From contig NZ_JACHOP010000004.1 of the NCBI RefSeq assembly GCF_014199935.1, forward strand, positions 186,001 through 250,000: 64,000 bases of DNA, written 5' to 3'. The position numbers and the translations under genes were made by a program. This DNA comes from Methylorubrum rhodinum. GTDB taxonomy: Bacteria; Pseudomonadota; Alphaproteobacteria; Rhizobiales; Beijerinckiaceae. Within the stretch, counting starts at the first letter, position 1. Each line of letters starts with the position of its first letter. The notes beneath the pieces are model-generated. The model was not told the DNA's origin. It saw only the letters and a program-made list of their open reading frames with translations, and did not search any database. Of the stretch, positions 35,577-45,263 are shown piece by piece.

Positions 35577-35861
35577 ATGGCTCGCATCCGAACGCATCCC
35601 GGCGACATTCTCCTCGAAGAATACCTGCGTCCCTTGGGGCTGAGCGCCGGCGCGCTCGCCCAGGCGATCGAGGTGCCGGCGAACCGCATCAGCGAGCTTC
35701 TGCGCGGGCGCCGCGGCATGAGCGCCGACACCGCCTGCCGGCTCGGGCGGTTCTTCGGGACCACGCCGGAATTCTGGATGAACCTCCAGACGGCGCACGA
35801 CCTGTCGAAGGCGGTGGCCGAGCACGACACTTCCGGCCTGCGCACCCTCGAAAGCGCATGA
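35577..35861 (+). CDS. higA: HigA/VapI-family antitoxin-type HTH protein
   Basis: 94 residues of the XRE-type HigA family: HPGDILLEEYLRPLGLSAGA, the helix-turn-helix QAIEVPANRISELLRGRRGM and the terminal TTPEFWMNLQTAHDLSKA. In type II higBA loci the toxin gene precedes higA by a few bases. No intact higB is present here, so this is an orphan regulator or the remnant of a pair. The ATG follows AGAGAGCAGGGCT. Confidence 0.9.
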   Translation: MARIRTHPGDILLEEYLRPLGLSAGALAQAIEVPANRISELLRGRRGMSADTACRLGRFFGTTPEFWMNLQTAHDLSKAVAEHDTSGLRTLESA

Positions 35862-36032
35862 TGGTCGTCCGGCTCACGATCGATTGAAACCGCAGGCGGT
35901 TTCTGCCATAAGCCGCCCGCGTCGAACCGCCCGGCCGATCCGGGCTGCCGTGGCGGTTCCCGTTGCTCCAGCAGCATCACAGCGCAAGGCTCCGGCTCTC
36001 CGGCCGGCCCGCCGTTGCGTCAGGAGAGCCAA

Positions 36033-36236
36033 ATGCCCAAGCTGAAGACCAAATCGGGCGCCAAGAAGCGCTTCAAGATCACCGGCACCGGCAAGGTGAT
36101 GTACGCCCAGGCCGGCAAGCGCCACGGGATGATCAAGCGGACCACTAAGCAGATCCGCAACCTGCGCGGCACCACGACCCTGTTCGAGGGCGATGCCGCC
36201 AACGTGAAGAAGTACTTCCTGCCGAACCAGCGGTAA
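36033..36236 (+). CDS. rpmI: 50S ribosomal protein L35
   Basis: 67 residues, the expected length, with the strongly basic family sequence [20 protein letters not shown] and the final [12 protein letters not shown] 36033 follows CAGGAGAGCC. rplT follows after 50 bases as in nearly all bacteria. infC, the usual first gene of this operon, is 4.6 kb upstream behind its own terminator. Confidence 0.97.
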   Translation: MPKLKTKSGAKKRFKITGTGKVMYAQAGKRHGMIKRTTKQIRNLRGTTTLFEGDAANVKKYFLPNQR

Positions 36237-36286
36237 GCCTTCGCGTCCAGCCGAATCTGTCTTTCTAAAATCCGAGGAGATCTCCC

Positions 36287-36652
36287 ATGGCCCGCGTCAA
36301 GCGCGGCGTGACCAGTCACGCGAAGCACAAGAAAGTCCTGAAGGCCGCCAAGGGCTATTACGGCCGGCGCAAGAATACGATCCGCATCGCCAAGCAGGCG
36401 GTGGAGAAGGGCCTCCAGTACGCCTATCGCGACCGGAAGAACAAGAAGCGCACCTTCCGCGCCCTCTGGATCCAGCGTCTCAACGCGGCGGTGCGCGAGC
36501 ACGGCCTGACCTATTCGCGCTTCATCAATGCGTTGGCGAAGACCGGCATCGAGGTGGACCGCAAGGCGCTGTCCGAGCTCGCCATCCACGAGCCGGCCGC
36601 CTTCGCCGCCGTCGTCGAGAAGGCCAAGTCGGCCCTGCCGAAGGCCGCCTGA
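36287..36652 (+). CDS. rplT: 50S ribosomal protein L20
   Basis: 121 residues, full length. The basic N-terminal arm ([20 protein letters not shown]) penetrates the 23S rRNA core, and the C-terminal globular part ([20 protein letters not shown]) is complete. It is preceded by GAGGAGA and followed by an intrinsic terminator at 36696-36730. Confidence 0.98.
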   Translation: MARVKRGVTSHAKHKKVLKAAKGYYGRRKNTIRIAKQAVEKGLQYAYRDRKNKKRTFRALWIQRLNAAVREHGLTYSRFINALAKTGIEVDRKALSELAIHEPAAFAAVVEKAKSALPKAA

Positions 36653-36695
36653 TCCGCTGGGCCGCCCCGACGGGCGGTCCGCGATCCTTCCATTC

Positions 36696-36730
36696 AAGGC
36701 GCGGCGCTTCACGGGAGCGCCGCGCCTTTT
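36696..36730 (+). terminator. intrinsic terminator of rpmI-rplT
   Basis: AAGGCGCGGCGCT (36696-36708) pairs perfectly with AGCGCCGCGCCTT (36716-36728), followed by a T-run interrupted by CG. Confidence 0.88.
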
Positions 36731-36845
36731 CGTTTTTCGGACCACGACGGCGGCGGCCCCTTGCGGGATCGCGGGCAACGCGGAACAAGCGGCCCGCGGC
36801 CCAAGAAGGCTGCATTGCGGCCGCCTTCAGGGACAGTGAGGTGTG

Positions 36846-37925
36846 ATGGATCTCGACGCTCTCGAACGCGACCTCCTCGGCCAGGTCGAGCAGGCCGGTG
36901 ACGAGGCCGCTCTCGAAGCCCTGCGCGTCGCCGCGCTCGGCAAGAAGGGCAGCGTCTCCGAACTGCTCAAGACCCTGGGCGCGATGACGCCCGATGAGCG
37001 CAAGGAGCGCGGCCCGCTCATCAACGGCCTGCGCGACCGGGTGCAGGGCGCGATTTCTGCCAAGCGCGAGACCCTGGCCGAGGCCGCCCTCGACGCGCGG
37101 CTCGCCGCCGAGCGCATCGACGTGACGCTTCCCTTGCGCGAGGCGCCGGAAACGCGCGGGCGCATCCACCCGATCAGTCAGGTCATCGAGGAGATCACCG
37201 CGATCTTTTCCGATCTCGGCTTCTCGGTGGCGGAGGGGCCGGACATCGAGACGGACGAGCTGAACTTCACCGCGCTCAACTTCCCCGAGGGCCATCCGGC
37301 CCGCGAGATGCACGACACCTTCTTCTTACGTCCCGACCATCTCGGAAAGCGCAAGCTCCTGCGCACCCACACCTCCCCGGTGCAGGTGCGGACCATGCGG
37401 GCCAAGCAGCCGCCGATCCGCGTGATCATGCCCGGTCGCACCTACCGGCACGATTCCGACCAGACCCACACGCCGATGTTCCATCAGGTCGAGGGCCTCG
37501 TCATCGACCGCTCGGCCAACATCGCCAACCTGAAATGGGTGCTCGAATCGTTCTGCCGCGCCTTCTTCGAGGTCGACAGCGTGACGATGCGCTTCCGCCC
37601 CTCGTTCTTCCCCTTCACCGAACCGTCCGCCGAGGTCGATATCCAGTGCTCGCGCAAGGGCGGCGAGCTGCGCTTCGGCGAGGGCACCGACTGGCTGGAG
37701 GTGCTGGGCTGCGGCATGGTCCACCCCAACGTGCTGCGCAACGGCGGCCTCGACCCGGATCAGGTCCAGGGCTTCGCCTTCGGCATGGGCATCGATCGTC
37801 TCGCCATGCTCAAATACGGCATGCCGGACCTGCGCCCGTTCTTCGAGGCGGACGTGCGCTGGCTCGACCATTACGGCTTCCGGCCGATCGACGTGCCGAG
37901 CCTGGTCGGCGGGCTGACGGGGTGA
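36846..37925 (+). CDS. pheS: phenylalanine--tRNA ligase alpha subunit
   Basis: 359 residues. The N-terminal coiled-coil tRNA-binding arm (about 1-90) is followed by the class II catalytic core: [10 protein letters not shown], motif 2 around [20 protein letters not shown] and motif 3 in [19 protein letters not shown]. With PheT it charges tRNA-Phe. Start at ATG 36846; a GTG lies one codon earlier. Instead of pheT, two unrelated small genes follow, and pheT resumes at 38745. Confidence 0.97.
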   Translation: MDLDALERDLLGQVEQAGDEAALEALRVAALGKKGSVSELLKTLGAMTPDERKERGPLINGLRDRVQGAISAKRETLAEAALDARLAAERIDVTLPLREAPETRGRIHPISQVIEEITAIFSDLGFSVAEGPDIETDELNFTALNFPEGHPAREMHDTFFLRPDHLGKRKLLRTHTSPVQVRTMRAKQPPIRVIMPGRTYRHDSDQTHTPMFHQVEGLVIDRSANIANLKWVLESFCRAFFEVDSVTMRFRPSFFPFTEPSAEVDIQCSRKGGELRFGEGTDWLEVLGCGMVHPNVLRNGGLDPDQVQGFAFGMGIDRLAMLKYGMPDLRPFFEADVRWLDHYGFRPIDVPSLVGGLTG

Positions 37926-37945
37926 GCTGAGACGGGAGGGAAGCG

Positions 37946-38245
37946 ATGACGGATAGGGAGATCCATTCCCTGGTCGAAGACGTGCTCGCTCGGACGATGC
38001 GTGATGCGGGTTTCGAGAGTGCGTCGGTGGAAGCGAAGCCGAACCACGCCGACGAGGACGCCCTCTTCGTGACCGTTCGCTTCCATCCGGGTGCCGGCGT
38101 GACCCGCGGGCGTGTCACGGCGGACGCGCTGGTCTCCCTTCGTCGTGCTCTCGAGGAACAAGGAGAGCATCGCTTTCCCTATCTGACCTACGACTATCCC
38201 GACGATCCGCCGCCTTACGCCGAAGACCCTGTGGCGGCCGAGTGA
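37946..38245 (+). CDS. small acidic protein paired with HEPN gene, inside pheS-pheT
   Basis: 99 residues, acidic, with no signal or membrane segment. It has an alpha-beta pattern: helix [20 protein letters not shown], a strand [11 protein letters not shown], a helix [16 protein letters not shown], then [17 protein letters not shown]. The family is not named by me; I recall similar small proteins encoded just before HEPN genes. Its TGA overlaps the ATG of the HEPN gene (TGATG), so the two are translationally coupled. The ATG follows GGAGGGAAGCG, a good ribosome site. It could be the antitoxin or partner subunit of the HEPN protein; this is inference. Confidence 0.75.
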   Translation: MTDREIHSLVEDVLARTMRDAGFESASVEAKPNHADEDALFVTVRFHPGAGVTRGRVTADALVSLRRALEEQGEHRFPYLTYDYPDDPPPYAEDPVAAE

Positions 38246-38730
38246 TGCCGCGCAAGCTGCCAGGACCGATGATCGATGGTCTGATGGCCGTCTCCGAACA
38301 GCTCGCGCACGCGAGCGGTTCGATGGGCGTCCGGCAGGCCTCCATGCGCCGAGGTGTGAGCAGTGCGTACTACGCGCTGTTCCACGCCCTCTGCACGCTC
38401 TGCGCCGACGAACTCGTCGGTTGGAGCAAGAAGGGCAGCCTGCCGCCGATCTACCGTTCGCTGGACCACGGCCTCGTGTCGAAGAAACTCAGGAGCCAGG
38501 AAGCGAGGCTGATCGATCCGGCTATCGAGACGATCGGCGCCTTGTTCCAGAACCTTCAGGAAAAGCGCCACGCTGCCGACTATGCGCCGCCCTCCGCCCT
38601 CTTCAGCCGGACGGAGGCGCTTGCCCTCATCGACGAAGCGCGGGACGCGATCACCCTGATCGAGGGGCTCGACGCGAAAGCCCGACTGGACCTCGCCATT
38701 CTCCTGCTGGCCCGCCCGCGCGCCGCCTGA
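38245..38730 (+). CDS. HEPN-domain protein (UPF0332-like), putative toxin or RNA-binding partner
   Basis: 161 residues, all helical. The HEPN-type core is [20 protein letters not shown] (36-55), with the Ser-x-x-Tyr-Tyr-x-x-Phe-His pattern of UPF0332/PF05168 proteins, then [10 protein letters not shown] (69-78) and [10 protein letters not shown] (106-115). The canonical Rx4-6H RNase motif is not clearly present; Arg71-His75 and Arg108-His109 are the nearest candidates. HEPN proteins often form toxin-antitoxin pairs with a small neighbour, here the overlapping 99-residue protein. Its stop is 14 bases before pheT, so it must be on the pheST transcript. Confidence 0.8.
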   Translation: MPRKLPGPMIDGLMAVSEQLAHASGSMGVRQASMRRGVSSAYYALFHALCTLCADELVGWSKKGSLPPIYRSLDHGLVSKKLRSQEARLIDPAIETIGALFQNLQEKRHAADYAPPSALFSRTEALALIDEARDAITLIEGLDAKARLDLAILLLARPRAA

Positions 38731-38744
38731 AACGAAGCGAAGCG

Positions 38745-41168
38745 ATGAAATTCACCCTCTCCTGGCTCAAGGACCACCTCGACACCGAGGCCTCGCTCGA
38801 CGCGATCAGCGAGACGCTGACGCGCATCGGCCTGGAGGTTGAAGGCATCGAGGACAAGGCCGCCGCGCTCAAGCCCTACGTGATCGCGCGGGTCGTCTCG
38901 GCCGAGCAGCACCCGAACGCCGACCGCCTGCGCGTCTGTCAGGTCGATGCGGGTGACGGGCAGCCGTTGCAGGTCGTGTGCGGGGCGCCGAACGCGCGCG
39001 CCGGCATGCTGTCGGTGTTCGCGCCCCCCGGCACCTACGTGCCGGGCAAGGACATGACCCTGTCGGTCGGCACCATCCGCGGCGTCGAGAGCCGCGGCAT
39101 GCTGTGCTCAGGCGCCGAACTCGGCCTCAGCGAAGACCACGACGGCATCCTCGACCTGCCGCAGGACGCGCCGGTCGGCACGCCCTACGTGGTCTGGGCC
39201 GAGCTCGACGATCCGGTGATCGAGATCAACCTGACGCCGAACCGGGCCGACTGCGCCTCGATCCACGGCATCGCCCGCGATCTCGCCGCCACCGGCATCG
39301 GCACGCTCAAGCGCGAGCCGCTGCCGCCGGTGCGCGGCGAGGGCGCCTGCCCGACCGAGGTGACGCTGAAGTTCGACGCGCACGACAAGGGTCTCTGCCC
39401 GCTCTTCGCGCTCCGACTCGTGCGCGGCGTCAGGAACGGCCCGTCGCCGGAATGGATGCAGAAGCGGCTGCGCGCCATCGGCCTGCGCCCGATCAACGCG
39501 CTCGTCGACATCACCAACTACCTCACCTTCGACCGCGGCCGGCCGCTGCACGTGTTCGATGCCGCCAAGGTCGCGGGCGGCCTCGTGGTGCGCCGCGCCG
39601 AGGACGGTGAGAGCGTGGTCGCGCTCGACGGCAAGACCTACCGGCTGGACGACGACACCATCGTCATCGCCGACGCCAACGGCGTCGAATCGATCGCCGG
39701 CATCATGGGCGGGCAGGCGTCCGGCTGCGACGAGGGCACCACCGACGTGCTCATCGAATCCGCCCTGTGGGACCCGCGTAACATCGCCCGCACCGGGCGG
39801 CGGCTCGGCATCGTCACCGACGCCCGCTACCGCTTCGAGCGCGGCGTCGATCCGGCCTTCGCCCTGCCGGGGCTCGATCTCGCGACCCGCCTCGTGCTCG
39901 ACCTGTGCGGCGGTTCGCCGTCTCAGGCCACCATCGCCGGCGAGGTGCCCGAACTCTCCCACGTCATCGACTTCCCCTGGACCGAGGTGCGGCGGCTGGC
40001 CGGCATCGAGCTGTCGCGGGCCGAGATGAAGGTGACGCTGGAGGCGCTGGGCTTCCACGTCGCCGGCTCCGGCGACCGCGTGAAGGTGCTGCCGCCGTCC
40101 TGGCGAGCCGATGTCGAGGGCAAGGCCGACCTCGTCGAGGAGATCGTCCGCATCGCCGGCCTCGACCGCATCGAGCCCAAGCCCTTGCACCGCGTCGAGA
40201 CCGTGGCGCACGAGCCGATGCTCACCGTGCTGCAGCGGCGCACCCGCCTCGCCCGGCGCGCCTTGGCGAGCCGCGGGCTGATGGAGGCGGTGACCTACTC
40301 GTTCATCGCCGCCGAGGATGCGCGCCTGTTCGGCGGCGGCGGGGCCGATCTGGCGCTCGCCAACCCGATCGCCGCCGACCTCTCCGACATGCGCCCGAGC
40401 CTCGTGCCGGGCCTGCTGCGCGCCGCCCAGCGCAACGCCGACCGGGGATTTGCCGACGTCGCCCTGTTCGAGGTCGGCCAGTGCTTCGCCAGCGACGAGC
40501 CCGAGGGCCAGTCGGTGCGCGCCGCCGGCATCCGCCGCGGCACCGCGCGCCACGCGGGCGCCGGGCGCCACTGGGCCGGCGCGGCGGCGCCCGTCGATGC
40601 CTTCGAGGCCAAGGCCGACGCGCTGGCGCTGCTGACCGCGCTGGGCGTGCCGACCGGCGGGCTTCAGGTGGTGGCGGGCGGTCCCTCGTGGCTGCACCCC
40701 GGCCGCTCGGGCACGCTTCAGTTCGGGCCGAAGACCGTCGTCGGCCATTTCGGCGAGCTGCATCCGCGGCTGATCAAGGCGATGGACCTCAAGGGCACCC
40801 AGGTCGCCTTCGAGATCGTCCTCGACGCCCTGCCGCTGCCGCGCCACCGCCCGACCAAGGCCAAGCCCGCGCTGACGCTGTCGGGCCTCCAGGCGATCTC
40901 CCGCGACTTCGCCTTCGTGGTAGCGCGCGACGTCGCCGCCGCCGACATCCTCAAGGCGGCCCAGGGCGCCGAGCGCAAGCTGATCGCCGGCATCGACGTA
41001 TTCGACCTCTACGAGGGCGTCGGCATCCCGGAGGGCTCGAAATCGGTCGCCGTCGCGGTCCGGCTCCAGCCGAGCGAGCGCACGCTGACCGATGCGGAGA
41101 TCGAGGCGGTGAGCGCCAAGATCGTCGCCGAGGTAGCCAAGAAGACCGGCGCGACGCTGCGCGCCTGA
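38745..41168 (+). CDS. pheT: phenylalanine--tRNA ligase beta subunit
   Basis: 807 residues, the normal length. An N-terminal EMAP/tRNA-binding domain (about 40-150; [20 protein letters not shown]) is followed by the B3/B4 editing domain, the B5 domain and a C-terminal ferredoxin-fold anticodon-binding domain (about 712-807; [16 protein letters not shown]). It forms the (alpha-beta)2 enzyme with PheS. Start at ATG 38745, in a weak ribosome-site context (GAAGCGAAGCG), which may mean coupling to the HEPN gene. The frame is open far upstream, but that overlaps the HEPN gene in another phase. Confidence 0.97.
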   Translation: MKFTLSWLKDHLDTEASLDAISETLTRIGLEVEGIEDKAAALKPYVIARVVSAEQHPNADRLRVCQVDAGDGQPLQVVCGAPNARAGMLSVFAPPGTYVPGKDMTLSVGTIRGVESRGMLCSGAELGLSEDHDGILDLPQDAPVGTPYVVWAELDDPVIEINLTPNRADCASIHGIARDLAATGIGTLKREPLPPVRGEGACPTEVTLKFDAHDKGLCPLFALRLVRGVRNGPSPEWMQKRLRAIGLRPINALVDITNYLTFDRGRPLHVFDAAKVAGGLVVRRAEDGESVVALDGKTYRLDDDTIVIADANGVESIAGIMGGQASGCDEGTTDVLIESALWDPRNIARTGRRLGIVTDARYRFERGVDPAFALPGLDLATRLVLDLCGGSPSQATIAGEVPELSHVIDFPWTEVRRLAGIELSRAEMKVTLEALGFHVAGSGDRVKVLPPSWRADVEGKADLVEEIVRIAGLDRIEPKPLHRVETVAHEPMLTVLQRRTRLARRALASRGLMEAVTYSFIAAEDARLFGGGGADLALANPIAADLSDMRPSLVPGLLRAAQRNADRGFADVALFEVGQCFASDEPEGQSVRAAGIRRGTARHAGAGRHWAGAAAPVDAFEAKADALALLTALGVPTGGLQVVAGGPSWLHPGRSGTLQFGPKTVVGHFGELHPRLIKAMDLKGTQVAFEIVLDALPLPRHRPTKAKPALTLSGLQAISRDFAFVVARDVAAADILKAAQGAERKLIAGIDVFDLYEGVGIPEGSKSVAVAVRLQPSERTLTDAEIEAVSAKIVAEVAKKTGATLRA

Positions 41169-41190
41169 CGCGGATTGAAGGAGGACCGCC

Positions 41191-42066
41191 ATGGACGCCG
41201 ATCTGGTCGAGCAGTTCTCGGTCGCCGAGACCATGCCGAAGCAGGCCCTGCGTCAGGCGATCGCCGAGCCGGAGGCGGTGGCCGAGCCCGTGCTGCGGGT
41301 TCTGGCCAAAGCGGCGGACGCGCCCGATACGGTGGGCGACAACGAGGCCAACCTGCTGTTCTGGGGCCTGCACGCGTTGGCGGCGGCCCGCGACACGCGG
41401 GTCTACGGGCCGCTGATGCGCCTGCTGCGCCACGACGGCGACACCGTCGATTCGATCCTGGGGGATGCCGCCACCATCACCACGGCGCCGATTCTGGCGA
41501 GCGTGTTCGACGGCGACGTGGCCCCGCTCCACGCCTTGATCCTCGACAGCGCCGCCGACGGCTTCGTGCGCTACGAGGGCTTCAAGGCGCTGGCCTTCCT
41601 GACTCGCCAGGGGCGGCTATCGCTCGACGATGCCCGCACCCTGCTGCTGCGCTTCCAGTCCGCGCAAGCGGCGGTCGAGGGCGACATGGCCTGGGTCGGC
41701 TGGGAGGAGGCGATCGCCTATCTCGGGCTGACCGATCTCGCGCCCAAGGCCGAGGCGGCGCGGCGCGACGGGCGCCTCACCGACGAGTTCAGCGACGCCG
41801 CGTGGTTCCGCAAGGCGCTGCGCCAGGCCAGCGCCGAGCCGCCGGATCTGTCCGAGTTCGGCGACGGCTACGGCACCCTCGACGATCCGGTCGCGGCGCT
41901 CGCCTGGACCGAGGAATCCTACGGCCAGCCGGTGGTGAACCCGTACAAGGATGTCGGCCGCAACGATCCCTGCCCGTGCGGCTCGGGCAAGAAATTCAAG
42001 AAGTGCTGCCTCAACGCAGCGGAGCCGGAGAATGGCCCAGGCCTGAAGCTGCCGGGGCTGTCGTGA
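41191..42066 (+). CDS. DUF1186 and SEC-C motif protein
   Basis: 291 residues. The first 240 are a helical-repeat region resembling DUF1186 ([20 protein letters not shown]), and the end carries a SEC-C zinc-binding motif [18 protein letters not shown] (about 258-275) with the CxC-x8-CC ligands, as in SecA. It may bind zinc and interact with ribosomes, SecB or chaperones; function is not known. It begins 22 bases after pheT and may be expressed with it. Its last 56 bases overlap the end of the convergent moeB-like gene. Confidence 0.85.
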   Translation: MDADLVEQFSVAETMPKQALRQAIAEPEAVAEPVLRVLAKAADAPDTVGDNEANLLFWGLHALAAARDTRVYGPLMRLLRHDGDTVDSILGDAATITTAPILASVFDGDVAPLHALILDSAADGFVRYEGFKALAFLTRQGRLSLDDARTLLLRFQSAQAAVEGDMAWVGWEEAIAYLGLTDLAPKAEAARRDGRLTDEFSDAAWFRKALRQASAEPPDLSEFGDGYGTLDDPVAALAWTEESYGQPVVNPYKDVGRNDPCPCGSGKKFKKCCLNAAEPENGPGLKLPGLS

Positions 42067-42841
42067 GGCCATTCAGCGGGTTGTCCGGGTCCCAGGCGTA
42101 GCCCAGGGTCTCGAACCGCATCGAGCGGGCGTCCACCATCAGCAGGCGCCCGACCAGCGGCTCGCCGAACCCGGCCACCGCGCGGATCACCTCCATCGCC
42201 ATCAGCGAGCCCATCACGCCGGCCAGCGCCCCCAGTACCCCGGCCTCGGCGCAGGGCGCCACCGTGCCGGGCGGCGGCGGGTTCGGGAACAGGCAGCGAT
42301 AGGTCGGGTTCGGCGTGCCGTCGGCGCCGGTCTCGTGCGCGCGGATCGTGGTGAGCGAGCCGTCGAAGGCGCCGAGCGCCGCCGTCACCAGCGGTTTCTT
42401 GGCAATGAAGCAGGCATCCGAGACGGCGTAGCGCGTGGCAAAATTGTCCGAGCCGTCGGCGACGAGATCGTACTTCGCCATCAGCCCGGCGGCGTTGTCG
42501 GGCGTGATGCGGCAGGCATGGGCCACTACGCACACATGCGGGTTGAGCCGGGCGACCGCGTCCGCCGCGCTCTCGACCTTGGGGCGGCCGACGTCGGCCG
42601 TGCCGTGGATGACCTGCCGCTGCAGGTTCGACAGCGACACCGCGTCGTCGTCGACGATGCCGATGGTGCCGATGCCGGCGGCGGCGAGGTACTGGATCAG
42701 CGGCGCGCCGAGCCCGCCCGCGCCGATCACGAGCACGCGCGCCGCCTTCAGCCGCGCCTGCCCCGGCCCGCCGACCTCCCGCAGCACGATGTGGCGGGCA
42801 TAGCGTTCGAGTTCGTCCGACGAGAGAGCCATGCCGGCCAT
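42011..42841 (-). CDS. moeB: HesA/MoeB/ThiF-family adenylyltransferase
   Basis: 276 residues of E1-like fold. The nucleotide-binding loop [21 protein letters not shown] (about 35-55), the Arg finger in [15 protein letters not shown], and [14 protein letters not shown] are all present; only part of the usual two CxxC zinc pairs is seen (YRCLFP and APCAEAG). It adenylates the C-terminal Gly of ubiquitin-like sulfur carriers such as MoaD or ThiS, for molybdopterin or thiamine. The two cannot be separated by sequence here. The 3' end overlaps the SEC-C gene by 56 bases tail to tail. Start could be the ATG three codons in. Confidence 0.85.
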   Translation of the reverse strand: MAGMALSSDELERYARHIVLREVGGPGQARLKAARVLVIGAGGLGAPLIQYLAAAGIGTIGIVDDDAVSLSNLQRQVIHGTADVGRPKVESAADAVARLNPHVCVVAHACRITPDNAAGLMAKYDLVADGSDNFATRYAVSDACFIAKKPLVTAALGAFDGSLTTIRAHETGADGTPNPTYRCLFPNPPPPGTVAPCAEAGVLGALAGVMGSLMAMEVIRAVAGFGEPLVGRLLMVDARSMRFETLGYAWDPDNPLNGLTTAPAASGLGHSPAPLR

Positions 42842-42935
42842 GTAAGCGTGAGGCGCGCGCGGCGGAAGCGGTGGTTTGGGCAGGCGCAGGGGCGTGGTAC
42901 CGCTGCCCCACGATGCGACGGCTGATCCTATCCAT

Positions 42936-43056
42936 CCCCCTCATCCTGAGGTGCCCGCGATAGCGGGCCTCGAAGGAGGGCTCCCGTGTATCGCGCGCTT
43001 CGCTGGAGCCGTCCTTCGAGGCTGAGCTAACGCTCAGCACCTCAGGATGAGGGGAG
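42936..43056. repeat. palindromic intergenic repeat C
   Basis: About 120 bases with outer arms CCCCCTCATCCTGAGGTGC (42936-42954) and GCACCTCAGGATGAGGGG (43037-43054). Inner pairs include CCTCGAAGGAGGG with CCTTCGAGG, and two small hairpins (CCCGCGATAGCGGG and GCTGAGCTAACGCTCAGC). It reads like a dispersed element I recall from alphaproteobacterial genomes. Its right end supplies a [17 protein letters not shown] GAGGGGAG just before the dapE frame. Confidence 0.88.
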
Positions 43057-43101
43057 TGGGTGGGAGGACGCGTCGTCCGTCCCCGCGTTCACGGTGTCGC
43101 C

Positions 43102-44265
43102 TTGCCCGAAACCTCCCCCCTCGCCCTCGCCCAGTCCCTGATCCGCTGCCCCTCGGTCACCCCGGAGGAGGGCGGTGCCCTGTCCCTCCTCGCGGACGTG
43201 ATCGCGAAGGCCGGCTTCGCGGTCGAGCGCCCGATCTTCTCCGAATCCGGCACGCCGGACATTCAAAACCTCTACGCCCGGATCGGCACCGGCGGCCCCG
43301 TTCTGCTCTTCGCCGGCCATACCGACGTGGTGCCGCCGGGCGAGGCCGACGCCTGGAGCCACGGCCCGTTCTCCGGCGAGGTCGCGGACGGGATGCTCTA
43401 CGGACGCGGCGCCGTGGACATGAAGGGCGGCATCGCCTGCATGCTGGCCGCCACCCTTCGCTTCCTTGAAGCGCGCGGCCCCGGCTTCGGCGGCTCCATC
43501 GCCTTCCTGATCACCGGCGACGAGGAGGGCCCAGCGCTCAACGGCACCGTGAAGCTGCTGGATTGGGCGCGCGAGCGCGGCGAGCGCTTCGACCATTGCC
43601 TGCTCGGCGAGCCGACCAACCCGGAGCGCCTAGGCGACATGATCAAGATCGGCCGGCGCGGCTCGCTGACCGGGCGCATCACGGTCCACGGGCGCCAGGG
43701 CCACGTCGCCTACCCGCACCGGGCCGACAACCCGATTCCCGGCCTGCTGCGGCTCGCCTCGACGCTCATCGCCGCGCCGCTCGATGGCGGCACCGCGCAT
43801 TTCGACGCCTCGAACCTCGAATTCACGACGATCGATGTCGGCAACCCGGCCACCAACGTGATCCCGGCAACCGCCCGGGCCGTGTTCAACGTGCGCTTCA
43901 ACGACGACTGGACCGCCGCAACGCTGGGCGCCGAGATCCGCCGCCGCCTGGAGGAGGCCGCGGGCAACGCGATCCGCTTCAGCCTCGATCTCCAGCCCTC
44001 GAATTCACCCGCGTTCCTCACCCGGCCCGATGCCTTCGTCGATCTCGTGGCCGACGCGATTCAGGCCGAGACCGGCCATCGCCCGGCGCTCTCGACGACG
44101 GGGGGCACCTCGGATGCGCGCTTCATCAAGGATGCCTGCCCGGTGATCGAGTTCGGCCTCGTCGGGCAGACCATGCACGAGGTCGATGAGCGTGTGGCGG
44201 TCGAAGACCTCGACCGGCTCACCGCGATCTACGGCCGCGTGCTCGACGCCTACTTCCCGGCGTAG
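43102..44265 (+). CDS. dapE: succinyl-diaminopimelate desuccinylase
   Basis: 387 residues if started at TTG 43102. M20 family zinc peptidase acting in the lysine and meso-diaminopimelate pathway: it removes succinate from N-succinyl-diaminopimelate. Metal ligands are visible in [47 protein letters not shown] and the final [10 protein letters not shown]. The start is uncertain: TTG 43102 gives [21 protein letters not shown], matching the family length but without a ribosome site, whereas GTG 43060 sits 6-8 bases after GAGGGGAG at the edge of repeat C and adds 14 residues. The 3' end overlaps truA by 16 bases. Confidence 0.93.
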   Translation: MPETSPLALAQSLIRCPSVTPEEGGALSLLADVIAKAGFAVERPIFSESGTPDIQNLYARIGTGGPVLLFAGHTDVVPPGEADAWSHGPFSGEVADGMLYGRGAVDMKGGIACMLAATLRFLEARGPGFGGSIAFLITGDEEGPALNGTVKLLDWARERGERFDHCLLGEPTNPERLGDMIKIGRRGSLTGRITVHGRQGHVAYPHRADNPIPGLLRLASTLIAAPLDGGTAHFDASNLEFTTIDVGNPATNVIPATARAVFNVRFNDDWTAATLGAEIRRRLEEAAGNAIRFSLDLQPSNSPAFLTRPDAFVDLVADAIQAETGHRPALSTTGGTSDARFIKDACPVIEFGLVGQTMHEVDERVAVEDLDRLTAIYGRVLDAYFPA

Positions 44266-45008
44266 TCGACGCCGACGAAGGTCAGCCCGCAGGCCGGCGC
44301 CAGCGGGCCGCAGCGATGCTTGGCCTTGGACGCCAGAATCTCCGCCACATCGTCGGCGGAGAGGCGCTTGCAGCCGGCGAGCATCAGCGTGCCGGCCATG
44401 GCGCGCACCTGATGGTGCAGGAACGAGCGGGCCGAGGTCGCGATCACGATTTCCTCGAACAGGCCCATCCGCTCGCGGGTGACGTCGAGCTGCTCCAGGG
44501 TCCGCACGGGGCTGTTGGCTTGGCACTCGGCGGCGCGGAAGGCCGAGAAATCGTGTTGGCCGAGCAGGCGTTGCGCGGCGGCGTGCATCAGTCCGGCATC
44601 GAGCGGCCAGGGCACGTGCCAGACATGGGCGCGCGTCAGCGCCGCCGGGCTGCGGCGGTTGAGGATGCGGTAGCGGTAGTGCCGCTGGATCGCCGAGTGG
44701 CGCGCGTCAAATGTCTCCGGCACCACCTCGGCCGAGATGACCGCGACCGGCTGCGGACGCAGATGCGCGTTGAGCGCGTCGCGCACGGTGTCGGTGCGCC
44801 AGTCCTTGGCGAGGTCGAGATGCGCGACCTGATGGATCGCGTGGACCCCGGCATCGGTGCGCCCGGCGCAGGTGAGGCGGGCCACCTCGCCGGAGAAGCG
44901 CTGCACGGCGGTCTCGATGGCGGCTTGCACGGTCGGGTGGTCGGCCTGCCGCTGCCAGCCGCAGAACGGCGCACCGTCGTACTCGATGACGAGCTTGTAG
45001 CGGGGCAT
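44250..45008 (-). CDS. truA: tRNA pseudouridine(38-40) synthase
   Basis: 252 residues, the family's normal size. The catalytic Asp lies in [20 protein letters not shown] (about 47-66); further TruA motifs are [19 protein letters not shown] and [12 protein letters not shown]. It isomerises uridines 38, 39 and 40 in the anticodon arm of tRNAs. It heads toward dapE and overlaps its end by 16 bases. Upstream, the region to fmt is filled by the larger copy of repeat A. ATG 45006-45008 is the natural start ([19 protein letters not shown]). Confidence 0.95.
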   Translation of the reverse strand: MPRYKLVIEYDGAPFCGWQRQADHPTVQAAIETAVQRFSGEVARLTCAGRTDAGVHAIHQVAHLDLAKDWRTDTVRDALNAHLRPQPVAVISAEVVPETFDARHSAIQRHYRYRILNRRSPAALTRAHVWHVPWPLDAGLMHAAAQRLLGQHDFSAFRAAECQANSPVRTLEQLDVTRERMGLFEEIVIATSARSFLHHQVRAMAGTLMLAGCKRLSADDVAEILASKAKHRCGPLAPACGLTFVGVDYAGK

Positions 45009-45029
45009 GTCAGGGCGCCGCCGCCGCCA

Positions 45030-45252
45030 AAACCCTCCCCCCCACGAATCTCGGGCTTGCCCGAGATTCGCAGACGGAGACCCAAGTCAGGCAGGCCTGA
45101 CTTGGGTGGGGGAGGGTGCCCGCGGAGCGGGCGGGAGAGGGGAGCGACGGGTCCGCTCGGCCGCGGTCGAAAACGAATTCTCCGGAAGCGTGGCTCCCCT
45201 CTCCCGACCCCCTTCGGGAGCTACCCTCCCCCGCAGAGGGGGGAGGGAGGGG
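45030..45252. repeat. palindromic intergenic repeat A, copy 2, with nested palindromes
   Basis: Same outer and inner arms as 19786-19957 (CCCTCCCCC..., GGGAGAGGGG/CCCCTCTCCC, ...GGGGGGAGGG). In the left arm, where copy 1 has only CTCCGC, this copy holds two additional perfect palindromes: 45044-45070 (CGAATCTCGGGC, 2-base loop, GCCCGAGATTCG) and 45080-45107 (ACCCAAGTCAGGC, AG, GCCTGACTTGGGT). Confidence 0.85.
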
Positions 45253-45263
45253 CCGCGCGGTTT

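Noticed and set aside
35862-36032. Possible tRNA gene or L20-responsive leader before rpmI
   Set aside because: No cloverleaf with a T-loop GTTCRA at proper spacing and no long-range pseudoknot could be recognised by eye.
39108-41234. A 708-codon minus-strand frame opposite pheT
   Set aside because: Antisense shadow of pheT with no motif or ribosome-binding site.
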